Below are positions 1 to 8,926 of a stretch of 33,023 nucleotides of DNA, piece after piece (position 1 is the first letter of the stretch; every line of letters begins with the position of its first letter). The stretch comes from CAWAMR01 sp963783095 (GTDB lineage: Bacteria; Planctomycetota; Planctomycetia; Gemmatales; Gemmataceae). The stretch is taken from positions 1-33,023 of the forward strand of contig CAWAMR010000025.1 of the NCBI GenBank assembly GCA_963783095.1, in the 5' to 3' direction. The notes beneath the pieces are model-generated. The model was not told the origin of the DNA, searched no databases, and saw nothing but the letters and a program-made list of their open reading frames with translations. The translations under genes and the position numbers were made by a program.

Positions 1-1885
1 CTCGGCGCAACCTTTTACTTTCTTCTGGTCGGCCACCAGCCGTTTATGGAAGGGACCGTAGCACAGAAGTTACTTTGGCATCAAAACCGGACCCCCAAAT
101 CGATCAAAGAGGTTCGCTCCGATGTACCTGACGCGGTGATTGCGATCATATTGAAGATGATGGCGAAAAATCGACAAGACCGCTATCAAACGCCTGCGGA
201 ACTTGCAGAAGCTCTGGCACCGTTTGTGCAAACCCCAAATTCCACCTGCTTCCCGAAAAGGAAATGCCCACGCTTTCCGCCGCTGCACAAGCGAGCGGAA
301 ACCGGACCCAGTTGACCCCACCGCTGCCGTTCGAACTGCGACCGGGGCGCCCGCGCGATCACGCCGATCCCGCGCGTCAACCCGACTCAGGCAGCCCGGT
401 TCGGGTTCGGGAAAGCCGATACCTCAACCTGCGGCATTCTCGCATACGTCAGACACTCAACGAGTAGCCCCTCCAGTTCCTGCTCCGACTCCGGCACCTA
501 TCGTGGAGATTCCCGAATCGGGTGACCCGGTCTGGGAATCTTTCGCGGACGAATCGAATACACCGTCACGCAACGACACGCAACGACAACCTCCTCCGGA
601 ATCGAAGCACAAACCCAAGCCCAAGCCCAAGCCACGATCTTCCCGCCGGTGATGGAAGATGCCCCTCCGAAGAAGGCAAAAGCAAAATTCCCGACCGTAC
701 CAGTGCTGATCGCTTTGGTACTTGCCGTCGTCGCGAGCGTTTCTGTTTGGTGGTTTGTCATTCGCACTCCCAAGGGGCAGGACACCGGTGGCCCTGCAAA
801 TTCGGATGGAACCAGGCTGACGGTTTCCAAGCACGCGGGAGTCGGGCAATTTTCCAAGATCAGGGATGCGATCAGCAAGGCCACGCCAGGTTCCCACATC
901 GTCTTGATGGACGAGGAATGGGAAGAATCGCTCATCATTTCATCAGCTCCACCCAAAGGTCTTGTGATCGAGCCTGCCGAAGGAAAACAGGTGACCTGGA
1001 AGCCCGAAAAGGGCAAAGAGCCAACTCTGCTGATTTCCATTTCGCGGGCAGAGAATCTGGTCGTGCGAAGAATTCGATTTCAAGGGGAAGGATCGTTCAC
1101 ACCGGCATAAGCGTTTTCGGCAAATGCCCGGGCGTGACGTTCGAAATCTCGAATTCTCGGAATTCAAGAAGTCCTGCATCTCTTTCGTCGACTGTGTCGG
1201 CGCGTGAAAAGCGGCCTGTTCTGGTGCAACGAATTCGCTGTCAGTCGCAGCAAGCTCAATGCGAAGCAGCCATCGATTTGACGGTTAGCCCGGTATCCGG
1301 TCGAACGCTCCCGAATAAGAACGAATCATTCTGATAAGCAATTGTCGCTTTGAAGGATCATTCAAGTCGGCCATACGAATCGATGAAGCGCACAAATCTG
1401 GAAATTCTCCACGATCGCTTCTGGCAATGCACGGACGGATTTTCTTCAAGGAGTCCAAATCGGAATACACCTATCAAGTCAAAATCCAGAGTAATACCTT
1501 TTACTCGATCAAGGGCATCCACTTCCAGAGTTCCGCCGGCATTCTCCAACCCGCCGTGGCGGACATACAAAGAGTCGCGGTTATCCAGAACTATTTCTTC
1601 AACACGACAGAAGGAATCCTTGTGGCGGACGACAACCCCGCAGCCTTGCCGTTCGTTCAGAACCAGAGTTCTGAAAATGTTCGCAGTTCAACCAGTCCTG
1701 ATGTCAAGACCGTCGGTTGTCTGCCGGCAACAAGCGATATTGCTTTGCCGATTGACCCCAAGGATGAAAAGACGTTTTTGCGTTACGACAAGAATAGCCC
1801 GCTCTTCAAGGCGGCAAACGGGAAACCTGTGGAACTCCTCCGATCGAATAGTGAAGCTGTTCCATCAACGAAATCACTTATGTGA
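1..1885 (+). pseudogene. Ser/Thr protein kinase, 3' part, with transmembrane segment and beta-helix sensor domain; several frameshifts
   Basis: The first residues (LLVGHQPFMEGTVAQKLLWH) and the following 'IILKMMAKNRQDRYQTPAEL' are the C-lobe end of a Hanks-type kinase; the ATP-binding lobe lies left of the window. A Pro/Lys-rich linker (KPKPKPKP near 610-640) leads to a membrane segment (VPVLIALVLAVVASVSVWW, about 700-760) and an extracellular part rich in 'IRF.GEG' and 'LEFSEFKKSCISFVDC' turns, typical of the right-handed beta-helix sensor of planctomycete kinases. It ends NSPLFKAANGKPVELL...KSLM at 1885. The reading frame changes near 238-260, 650, 1110, 1200-1320 and 1420, yet homologous-looking protein continues each time, so these are indels rather than a truncation. 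Some may be sequencing errors. The architecture is inferred from family knowledge; the kinase C-lobe and membrane segment are seen directly. Confidence 0.8.
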
Positions 1886-1940
1886 CTGTGAACACAAGAA
1901 GGTGCTCGTGCGAGCACCTTCTTGTGTTCACAGTCACATA
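1879..1940. terminator. Perfect 30-bp-arm palindrome after the kinase stop codon
   Basis: Bases 1879-1908 are the exact reverse complement of 1911-1940 with only TG between them. The left arm begins inside the last codons of the kinase gene and the right arm is followed by TCTTTTT, so on the plus strand it has the form of a very strong intrinsic terminator. Confidence 0.85.
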
Positions 1941-2253
1941 TCTTTTTACGTAAACAACTTCCAGACACTAACAACTTTACCAGGGTAATTCCGGCCCGAA
2001 TCGGAATTCAATTCTCGCCCGATTGAAACATGAGATGAGGCAATACTTCAACCCTACAAAGCCATTTTTCAGGAAATCTTTCTCATTTTATCCATTTTAT
2101 CACGAATCTCTGCATTTTCAGCATATCCGGTGTTTTCTGCGTGATCGTAATTTGCTTTATCTCCGAACCCGAACTAAGAACTCTTTACCGACAGGAAATT
2201 CATTTGTGAGCATATCCATCGGTTGGAAATGCTCTTCGTAAGCGAGATGAACA
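1941..2253. other. Intergenic region without a recognisable gene
   Basis: AT-rich relative to its neighbours. It holds the T-run after the kinase palindrome and must hold the promoter of the following two-component operon, but no clear -35/-10 pair and no repeat could be assigned. Short open frames here have no coding character. Confidence 0.5.
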
Positions 2254-3487
2254 GTGACGGATACTTCCGGCGTCACCGCGAGATTTCAACTTCTTTCCAG
2301 GCTCCTCGATCGACCGGGCCGGGAAGCGAAACCGCTGGAAACTGCGCTCGCAGAACTGGTCAATGTTTTTGGCTTGCGAGCTGCCGGGGTTCGCTGGCCG
2401 GCAGTTGGCACACCTCGAATCGATATTCAGGCAGGGCAGGATGACCGCAATATAAGTTCCGAGTGGACTGAGGATATCACCACAAAACTCGGTACTCGCG
2501 AGCCGCCACCAAGGTCATCGTTCAGAGATCATCCGCCGAGCGGCTGATTGTGCCGCTCTTGCCGGAATCTCGTCAGCCTCGGGCCTTTTGGGCAACCCGC
2601 CACGCAGCCTCACCTTGGCCCGAATCCGACACCGCCGGATTGATCTCGCAGCGCAAATCATTGCCCTTGGCCCGATTTAACCAGCGGATGGGGCCGGTTC
2701 TGGATCAAAGCCGGGTCGCTCAAAGGATCAACGATGCCGCCGTCGTCGCCGGCAAGATCGCCCACGACTTCGACAACATCTCACAGGTGTGTCGGCTTTG
2801 CGGATATGGTTTTGCCGATGCTTCAGACCGGCTCCATTCCGCACCAATACATCGCCGAGGTGAGTTCCGCAGGCAATCGTGGGATTCAGTTCACACAGCA
2901 GTTGCACACGCTGAGTCGGTGTGGTCATGCAAAACCGATGCCAAGCACGCTCTCGATGACGGTTGCCAAAGAGGAAGTTTGTCTGCGCCGGGCCACGCCA
3001 AACTTCATTCGGTTTCAGACCAGCGCCGCTGCCGACCTGCCGCCTGTCGCGGTCGAAGCAGGAACATTGCAGCTCATTCTGGGAAACATCCTCGATAACG
3101 CTGTCGAAGCCTCTCCGCAGCGCGGGTCGTCCGGCTGGAAGTTTCGCTCATCGACTCTCCGAGTCCGAAGCTCGAGATTATCTGGGTCAGGTCTCTGCGG
3201 GACCGTATGTGCTCGTCCGAATCAGCGACGAGGGGCCGGTTATCCGCGACAAATATCGCCGCAAGATGTTCGTGGAACCGTTCTTTACTATCAAGGTTCG
3301 CCACCGCGGCTTAGGACTGTCGATCGTCTATCGTGTTCTTTCCGCACACCGCGGAGGTGCCCGCGTCGAGGCTGTCTCAAATCGTGGGACCACCGTTTGC
3401 ATCGTCTTACCGCTTGCCGCCCGCATTCCCGATTCTGCAGTTATTGGACCAGAAGTTCTTCGCTCCCAAGGAGGCAAAACATCATGA
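2254..3487 (+). pseudogene. Sensor histidine kinase, soluble, frameshifted
   Basis: A GTG at 2254 opens VTDTSGVTARFQLLSRLL; this N-terminal part (about 150 residues) has the feel of a GAF-type sensor but no decisive motif. The phospho-acceptor helix is AGKIAHDFDNI (near 2745-2785), continuing in another frame as VGFADMVLPMLQ. The ATPase domain shows the N box (LILGNILDNAVEA, near 3075-3110), a G1-like DEGPVI (canonical DxGxG altered), the F box VEPFFTIK and G2-like RHRGLGLSIVYRVL. No membrane segment is visible. At least three frame changes are needed (near 2500-2550, 2785, 3130). The gene ends at 3487 with its stop overlapping the next start (ATGA), so it forms one transcriptional unit with the regulator downstream. 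Confidence 0.8.
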
Positions 3488-3963
3488 GTTTGCAGCTTGC
3501 CGATAGCCCGATGAGTGTTTTTTCAAAACCGCCGATCCGCATCGCTCCCGCAGCATCTGCGGGATTGGGGGATTTTCAGGCGTCCAGCGACATTCGCATC
3601 CTGGTATGCGACGACGATCCTCAAACGTGCCATCTGATCCAGGCATTGTTGAGCAATCACGGGTTCACCATTGATACCCTCAGTGACCCAAGCCAGCTTG
3701 AAGGCTGGCTCAAGGGACAACAGTATCAATTGATCTTGATGGATTATGTTCTCCCTGGATTGGAACCGGATCAGGTTTTCAATTGGCTCAGGGATTTTCA
3801 GCCGGACGCCAGCGTGATCGTGGTATCCGCCTACCCATCGGTAGAGAGCATCCTGAATTGTCTTCTCGCTCGCACCTACGACTATTTGTCGAAGCCGTTC
3901 CAGGTCGACCAACTGCGAAACCTCGTGGTGGCCGTTTGGAGAACAAAGGGCTGCTTCGGATGA
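3484..3963 (+). CDS. Response regulator, single receiver domain
   Basis: A 159-residue protein with a CheY-type receiver after a 35-residue N-terminal extension. The acidic pocket is DDD at residues 43-45, the phospho-acceptor is D87 in LILMDYVLPG, the switch Ser is S115 in VIVVSAYPS and the conserved Lys is K137 in YLSKPF. There is no output domain, so it acts through a partner or another protein. The start at 3484 overlaps the kinase stop by four bases, and its own stop (3961-3963) overlaps the XRE start at 3960, so the three genes are translationally coupled. The frame is intact, in contrast to both neighbours. The target is unknown; the adjacent small HTH protein is the obvious candidate output. 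Confidence 0.92.
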   Translation: MSLQLADSPMSVFSKPPIRIAPAASAGLGDFQASSDIRILVCDDDPQTCHLIQALLSNHGFTIDTLSDPSQLEGWLKGQQYQLILMDYVLPGLEPDQVFNWLRDFQPDASVIVVSAYPSVESILNCLLARTYDYLSKPFQVDQLRNLVVAVWRTKGCFG

Positions 3964-4192
3964 CGGAAGAGGCATTGCGGGAATCGCTGGGCTCCATCAT
4001 CCGCGAACGCCGCAAGGCCCACAAAATGACGTTGCAGGTTCTGTCGGATCGAACCGGCGTGTCATTGGGTTACCTGTCGCAGATCGAACTCGGCAAGAAC
4101 TCAGCCTCGATCGAAACGCTTTACCGGATTTGCCTGGCGCGGGAATGAAGATGTCGGACCTCTTCCAGGCTCTCCAACGGGCCGGACACTAG
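3960..4192 (+). pseudogene. Small XRE-family helix-turn-helix protein, one frameshift
   Basis: MTEEALRESLGSIIRERRKA followed by LQVLSDRTGVSLGYLSQIE is a classic Cro/C1-type HTH (helices 2 and 3 around residues 25-45), with the family signature SLGYLSQIELGK.S.S..TL. After RICLA the frame breaks near 4138, and GMKMSDLFQALQRAGH continues to a stop at 4190-4192, giving a corrected length of about 77 residues, normal for a stand-alone XRE. ATGA overlap with the response regulator makes it the third gene of a HK-RR-XRE operon. The promoter it recognises cannot be seen. Confidence 0.8.
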
Positions 4193-4270
4193 TTGTTTCA
4201 CAGATTTCGTAGTAGTTATTCTCCATGCGGTCGAGAATGAGGCATTTTGGGCCGTGTGGAGAATAGTTCA

Positions 4271-4448
4271 TCATTCGTTTCGAAATCGATGTTCCACGTG
4301 GATCAGCTTCACTTTCCCATCATCCGCCGCATCACCGTCATCGCCTCAGCGGCTTTGCCCGGCTTGCAGCAGATCACGAAGTCGTCCGCATAGTTGATCC
4401 AGCCAGCCTTGCACCTCTCGTAACGCCGCATGTGCGTCGTGATCGGCT
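4271..4448 (-). mobile_element. Fragment of a group II intron reverse transcriptase
   Basis: On the minus strand HMRRYERCKAGWINYADDFV, then ICCKPGKAAEAMTVMRRMMG, then KVKL (after a frame change) match the palm of group II intron-encoded RTs, including the catalytic YADD box and the following K.AEAM..MR.MM.KL.L segment. Only about 60 residues survive: there are no RT0-4 motifs, no maturase or HNH domain and no domain V RNA hairpin nearby. It is a decayed scrap, not a functional intron or retron. Confidence 0.75.
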
Positions 4449-4499
4449 CGGTAGGGGTGCTACTCCGGCTACAAGGCTTGCGTGGGTTTTTACTGCACT

Positions 4500-4529
4500 C
4501 TGAACACTGAAATCTGAACACCGAAATCA
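4500..4529. repeat. CTGAACA-type short tandem repeat
   Basis: Degenerate copies of CTGAACACTGAA. The same motif reappears at 5273-5302 (inverted) and 5376-5408, so this short repeat brackets the cupin-like gene between the intron scrap and the deacetylase. Confidence 0.6.
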
Positions 4530-5268
4530 GCCATACTTCTTGTGACACTCCACCCCGCTCATCTTCTTCGCTTTGATCAGCCCGCCTTCCAATTTTTCAC
4601 CGTCGGGGTCGAGATACAGCCGGCCGCTCGGCTCCTTGATCGTTTTGTCGTAGCCGGTGAAGTGCGTGTTAAAGATGAAGCCCGTGTCCGAAAGGGCCGT
4701 GAACCAGTGGATGTTGTCCTTGTGATCGGAGATCGTAGAAAGTTCGCCCGGTTTGAACTCGCGGTCGATCGTCGGCTTGATGATGTAATGATCTTTCCGC
4801 AGTTTCGAGGCGATCGTAGTGCTTCCCTTTGAATGTGCGCGCAGAACAATAAAACCAGTACACATATTTTCATGTCCGTGCGGCACAACCGACCGACCCT
4901 TCTTCATGCAAAAGATTTGTCTGCCGAACCCGACATCTCCGCTGACTCCCTCGATTTTCAGGCTGAACCAAGCGCTTAATGGGCTGACTATCGGGGAGCT
5001 TGGTGCGCTGAGCGATCTTGTCGAGTTCGACGTATTTGATTAGGGTTTCGAGATCGACCCGCCGATACAGATCTTCCATCCTGGACTGGAATGCGGTGTC
5101 TTTGAGTTTTGAGCCGCGGAGTTGTTGGCCGATTTCGTAGAGTTCCTTAAACCACTTGTTGATGTCCGGCTTGACGTCATCGGCAAATAGATCGCGTGCC
5201 CAAAGGAACTCGATCAGGCCGAAACTCAGGAGTGTGGCTTGAAACTCGCGACGGCTAGGTGTGTTCAT
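4527..5268 (-). pseudogene. Secreted cupin-like protein of unknown function, frameshifted
   Basis: Starts MNTPSRREFQATLLSFG, a TAT-type leader (S/T-R-R-x-F then a hydrophobic stretch ending near ARDLFA). The helical N-terminal half (residues 30-110) is followed, after a frame change near 4930, by a beta-rich half: MKKGRSVVPHGHENMCTGFI, then 'DHYIIKPTIDREFKPGELST', 'NIHWFTALSDTGFIFNTHF' and 'PSGRLYLDPDGEKL'. HGHxNM followed by a G about ten residues on resembles the first cupin motif, so a metal-binding cupin fold is plausible but not proven. A second shift occurs near 4820. It probably acts outside the cytoplasm. No operon partner is seen; the flanks carry the CTGAACA repeats. Confidence 0.6.
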
Positions 5269-5272
5269 GATA

Positions 5273-5302
5273 GTTTTCAGTGTTCAGTTTTCAGTGTTCA
5301 GT
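5273..5302. repeat. TGTTCAG repeat (inverted relative to 5376-5408)
   Basis: TTTTCAGTGTTCAG units repeated just upstream of the minus-strand secreted protein. With the copy at 5376-5408 it forms an inverted pair that could fold into a long hairpin across the divergent promoter region. Confidence 0.65.
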
Positions 5303-5375
5303 TCAATCAATCCTCAGTCTATCGAAGACATGAAGCGGATTGCAAGCAAACACTCCAAATAACCACGAAAACAGG

Positions 5376-5408
5376 TCTGAACACTGAACACTGAACACTG
5401 AACACTGT
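5376..5408. repeat. Tandem CTGAACA repeat upstream of the deacetylase
   Basis: Four near-exact copies of the 7-bp unit CTGAACA end two bases before the deacetylase start codon. There is no Shine-Dalgarno sequence in this interval, so the repeat occupies the whole leader next to the ATG. Confidence 0.75.
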
Positions 5409-5409
5409 T

Positions 5410-6310
5410 ATGAATAACGCACCGGTGATTCTGAGTTTTGACGTCGAAGAGCACAACCGTATTGAAGCGGCGAGAAAAATTGGTTTGGCCCCCGGACTTG
5501 CGCTGCACCTACGCGGAGCGGATGGTAGCGATGACCCGCCGGCTTCTCGACGAGCTGGCCAAACGCCAGGCACTTGCGACCTTTTTCATCGTTGGCGAGA
5601 TCGCCCGAAGTCATCCGCAACTCGTCCGCGACATTCATTCGGCCGGGCACGAAGTTGGCAGCCATAGCTGGGATCATCGAGGCGTTCATTATTTCACTCC
5701 GGAATCTTTTCGCGAGGACTTGATGCGGAGCAAGGACGCTCTGGAACAGACAATCGGTGCGGCAGTGGTGGGGTTCAGGGCACCGACATTCAGTATCGTC
5801 CGCCAAACAGCGTGGGCCATTGACGTGCTGGCGGAATGCGGCTTCGCCTACGATTCGTCCATCTTTCCCACTCAACACGATCGTTACGGCATCCCCGAAG
5901 CACCGCGAACGCCGTTTATTGCGCTCGGCCCATCCGCAACCATCCTCGAACTTCCACTAACGACTCTGCGCTATTTCGGGATAAACATACCGGTTGCGGG
6001 CGGAGGATATTTTCGGCTCTTTCCGCTGGCGTTTATGCAGGCAGGCATTCGGCAATTGCTCAAGCTCGCGCCGTCGATGGCGATGCTCTATTTCCACCCT
6101 TGGGAATTTGACGTCGATCAACCCCGCCTGCCTATGGGCGGCCTTGCTACCTTCCGAACGTATGTCGGATCTAGCCGAAGCATGGGACGTTTTCGCCAGC
6201 TCATTTCGAGCCATGTCTTTCATCGCGCGATCGATGTCGTCAATGAATTGCGAACCCGCGACCAGGAGATTCCTCGATTTTCCGTCGCCATCGATCCCAA
6301 AGCGGGCTGA
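5410..6310 (+). pseudogene. Polysaccharide deacetylase (XrtA/PEP-CTERM-locus type), one frameshift
   Basis: NodB-type carbohydrate esterase 4 fold, about 300 residues. The N-terminus NNAPVILSFDVEEHNRIEAA gives the catalytic Asp motif (FDVEEH). After one frame change near 5500 the protein continues MTRRLLDELAKRQALATFFI, then HEVGSHSWDH, the metal-binding H-x3-H motif, FRAPTFSI, and YFHPWEFDVDQPRLPM with the late catalytic His. This arrangement and the C-terminal DUF3473-like part are typical of the deacetylase found in exosortase/EPS loci. It would remove N-acetyl groups from a cell-envelope or exported polysaccharide. No exosortase or EPS gene is next to it here. Only the single early indel breaks it, so a sequencing error is likely. 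Confidence 0.85.
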
Positions 6311-6329
6311 GCCCTGATCCCCTCTCCCT

Positions 6330-6387
6330 CGATTGCAGGTGGTGTCGGTGCTGAGACATGTCTCGACACCGACACCACCTGCAATCG
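6330..6387. terminator. 21-bp-arm hairpin after the deacetylase
   Basis: 6330-6350 is the exact reverse complement of 6367-6387. The intervening bases contain the palindrome GAGACATGTCTC, so nearly the whole 58 bases can pair. No T-run follows, so terminator function is inferred from position. Confidence 0.75.
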
Positions 6388-6390
6388 GGC

Positions 6391-6501
6391 GACAGGGTTA
6401 GGGTGAGGGGGAGGAACCTGCCACCACAAAAGACGCGTATGGGAAGGGTGAAGGTTCATCCCCTCACCCTAACCCTCTCCCCGGAGTACCGGGGAGAGGG
6501 G
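6391..6501. repeat. Intergenic repeat with GGGTTAGGGTGAGGGG / CCCTCACCCTAACCC arms and nested hairpin
   Basis: A 17-bp arm at 6394-6410 is exactly complementary to 6460-6476, and a second perfect 12-bp hairpin (6473-6484 with 6489-6500, loop AGTA) follows at once. Repeats with the CCCTCACCCTAACCC core are commonly seen between genes in many bacteria; this looks like one such REP-like unit. Confidence 0.75.
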
Positions 6502-6639
6502 AATAGCAATTGCTCCTTTTTTCTTTCCACTTGTGGGCAATAGTCAGGCCAAAGCATGGTGGAGTTCTTCACTTCATACTTCATCTTTGGCTGCGTGCTG
6601 ATCTTGTGCGGAAAACCGATTTTCGCTATTCCACCGTTT

Positions 6640-7632
6640 ATGGACACCCCGCTGAAACCTCGTTTGTTGATCACTTTGGGAGACGTCGCTGGAATCGGCC
6701 CGGAAATTGTCGTGGCGCCTGGCCCGAACTCGTGCGCGATGCGATACCGATCGTCATCGGCGATCCCCATTGGGTTGAGCGCGGCATTCAACTGGCGAAT
6801 CTGCCGCGCTCGTACAGGTGATAAGCGCTCCCGCCGAAGCACTCCCAGCAACAGGCCGGATTCCCTGCATTCGCTCAACCCGGCAATCGCTCTCGGAAAT
6901 CCAACCGGGGAAGGTCTGCGCCCCGGCCGGCCAGGCCGCCTATGACTTCTTGTGCGATGCGATCGACCGCACCCTGGCGAAGCAAGCCGATGCCATCGTG
7001 ACCGCCCCATTACATAAAGAAGGCTTGCGTGCTGCCGGCTTGAACTATCCGGGACATACTGAAATTCTTGCGGAGCGAACCGGGACGAAGACTTACGCGA
7101 TGGTCCTCTTCGGCGATGGCCTGGCGGTTGCCCACGTCACGCTTCACATGGCTCTGCGAGATGTCTTTTCGCAGCTGAGTACGGATGCGGTCCTGGAAAA
7201 AATTCAGTTGCTCGCCGACTTGCTGCCTCGACTTTTGGATCGCCCGGCTCGCATTGCCGCGGCAGCGCTGATCCGCATGCCGGCGACGGCGGCTTGTTCG
7301 GCAATGAAGAAGCGACCATCATCGCTCCTGCGGTCGTGAAAGCCAAGGCGATGGGTGTCAATGCAGTTGGCCCCTTGCCTGCCGATACACTCTTTGTGCG
7401 TGCTCATAAAGGGGAATTCGACGGGATCGTGGCGATGTATCACGATGCAGGGCACATCGCCATGAAATTGCGGTCGGGCTGGCGCTGTGTGAACATCAGT
7501 GCCGGCTTGCCGATCATACGAACCAGCGTTGCTCACGGCACGGCCTACGACATCGCCGGCAAGGGCAGCGCGGATGCGAGTAGTCTCATTGAAGCTGCCA
7601 AAGTTGCGGTGAAACTGGCCTCGAATCGATGA
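6640..7632 (+). pseudogene. pdxA: 4-hydroxythreonine-4-phosphate dehydrogenase, frameshifted
   Basis: Catalyses the NAD-dependent oxidation of 4-phosphohydroxythreonine in pyridoxal phosphate synthesis. The start MDTPLKPRLLITLGDVAGIG gives the PdxA opening GDxxGIGPE. Later come TAPLHKEGL with the conserved Lys, YPGHTEILAERTG, NPHAGDGGLFGNEE (spanning a shift near 7275), the metal-ligand segment YHDAGHIAMKL (usually YHDQGHIPLK) and the ending HGTAYDIAGKGSADASSLIE. Frames change near 6716, 6818 and 7275; the corrected length of about 330 residues is normal. The stop at 7630-7632 is followed 54 bases on by the phosphatase start, so the two may be co-transcribed. Three shifts in one conserved housekeeping gene argue for assembly errors, unless another pdxA copy exists. 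Confidence 0.88.
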
Positions 7633-7685
7633 ACGAACTCGGCCCGGCAAGGATGTCGGGCGATTTTTGGAAAGGAGTCCTCTCC

Positions 7686-8305
7686 ATGCGGACAACTCTG
7701 TACTTGCTACGTCACGCGGCGACACTCGCCAATCTGGCCCATCCGGCCAAACTTCAGGGTCGGCGCAGCGACCCGCCCCTCGGCGATCGGAACGCAACAG
7801 GCCTGCGCCACCCGCGAATTCCTTGCCATCCGGGCCTTCGATGCCTGTTATTGTTCGCCGTTACTGCGGGCGGTGCAGACAGCCCAGATCGTTGCGGAGC
7901 CGCACCAACTGGCACCGATTGCTATCAACGGACTGACCGAATGCGATATCGGCGACTGGGAAGGCAAATCGTGGGAAGAGATTCGCCGAAGCCATCCCGT
8001 GGAATATCACCGGTTCATGGCGAATCCCGCCGTTCACGGCTATCCCGGCGGCGAGGATTTTAAGCAAGTCTATCAGCGTGCCCGCGACACGATAGAGGAA
8101 CTGTGCACCGGCACCGGGCAAATCGCCCTGGTCATTTCGATCATATCGTCAATCGGACTTATTTGCAGGCTTGCTGGGACTCAGACCTGCAAGCGCACGC
8201 AAACCATCACTCGCAACTTGGAATTTCTGTAGTAATGGCAAGGAGGACAAGACCACGGTTTCGACGTTGAATGCCGTATTCCATTTGCAAGGACTTGCCG
8301 CCTAG
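7686..8305 (+). pseudogene. Histidine phosphatase (phosphoglycerate-mutase family), frameshifted
   Basis: MRTTLYLLRHAATLANLAHP carries the catalytic RHxxT motif (phosphohistidine). After a frame change near 7790-7870 come LQTAQIVAEP and the acid-base region LTECDIGDWEGKSWEEI, then YPGGEDF. A last shift near 8130 restores HIVNRTYL (second catalytic His region) and TVSTLNAVFHLQGLAA, with the stop at 8303-8305. The start at 7686 is preceded by AAAGGAGTCC at good distance. This broad-specificity phosphatase clan includes cobalamin, sugar-phosphate and small-molecule phosphatases; the true substrate cannot be read from sequence. It follows pdxA in the same direction. Confidence 0.78.
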
Positions 8306-8328
8306 AATACAACGGCCACAGGAAGACG

Positions 8329-8826
8329 GTGTATAATGTCCAGGTGGATGGCGATCGCTGCTGTCAAGTTGGAGAACAAGTGTTGCCGGCATATAATCAG
8401 TCGGCCCCGAAACAACTTTATCGGGGCGATAAATCGGGGTTGAAGGCAGTTGGTTTCCGGTCATTTGAAGCGACTCGTGAGACGTCTGTGGATTTGTCTG
8501 ATGGCGACAACCTGATTCGACAGCTTTTCAATGCTGCCGTGGACCGCCTCTGCAAACGCGGCATTTCAGTCCATTACACCCCGCTTGTAATTGAGTGGAT
8601 GGTGAAACAATCTGATTGGATTGAGTCGCTCAACCCACTCAAGACGTTACATGGCTATTGGCATCATGATGTGGCTTCCGCAATCGAAAAGTTGATACTT
8701 GACGGAAAGTTGCGGACAGGTGATACTTTGTCTGTGTATATTGGTGAAACGCCTGTTCCCGGCCTGCGATTTGATGTCTCTGCCCCAGCTAAGAGCAAGA
8801 CCAGTGATGGTCTACAAATAGGTTGA
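8329..8826 (+). CDS. Stand-alone protein resembling the C-terminal (D2-small) domain of Clp/HSP100 ATPases
   Basis: A 165-residue frame with a GTG start. Residues 60-150 (LFNAAVDRLCKRGISVHYTP, then WIESLNPLKTLHGYWHHDVA, then AIEKLILDGKLRTGDTLSVY) follow the pattern of the ClpB/ClpC D2-small domain: helix, 'G...V......L' strand, 'G....GAR.L.R.I...' helix and 'G.L..GD.....' strand. No Walker motifs or AAA+ core lie upstream in any frame, and the GAR motif is replaced by LKTLHG. The first 60 residues are not recognised. It may be a degenerate ATPase remnant or a free-standing adaptor-like domain. The upstream phosphatase ends 23 bases before, so the two are probably on the same transcript. Confidence 0.5.
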   Translation: MYNVQVDGDRCCQVGEQVLPAYNQSAPKQLYRGDKSGLKAVGFRSFEATRETSVDLSDGDNLIRQLFNAAVDRLCKRGISVHYTPLVIEWMVKQSDWIESLNPLKTLHGYWHHDVASAIEKLILDGKLRTGDTLSVYIGETPVPGLRFDVSAPAKSKTSDGLQIG

Positions 8827-8926
8827 CGTTAATGTGTTGGTGCACAAGCCAATACGATCTGGGATACGTAATTCGTTACGTAATGGGTCGCACGGCTGGC
8901 CCTTCAACACGCAACCGGAGATTATT

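Noticed and set aside
498..1040. Minus-strand frames across the kinase region
   Set aside because: They are antisense to a well supported kinase C-terminal domain and have no recognisable protein features.
4271..4448. Retron or defence-type reverse transcriptase
   Set aside because: The YADD context matches group II intron RTs, only about 60 residues remain, and no structured msr/msd-like RNA is adjacent.
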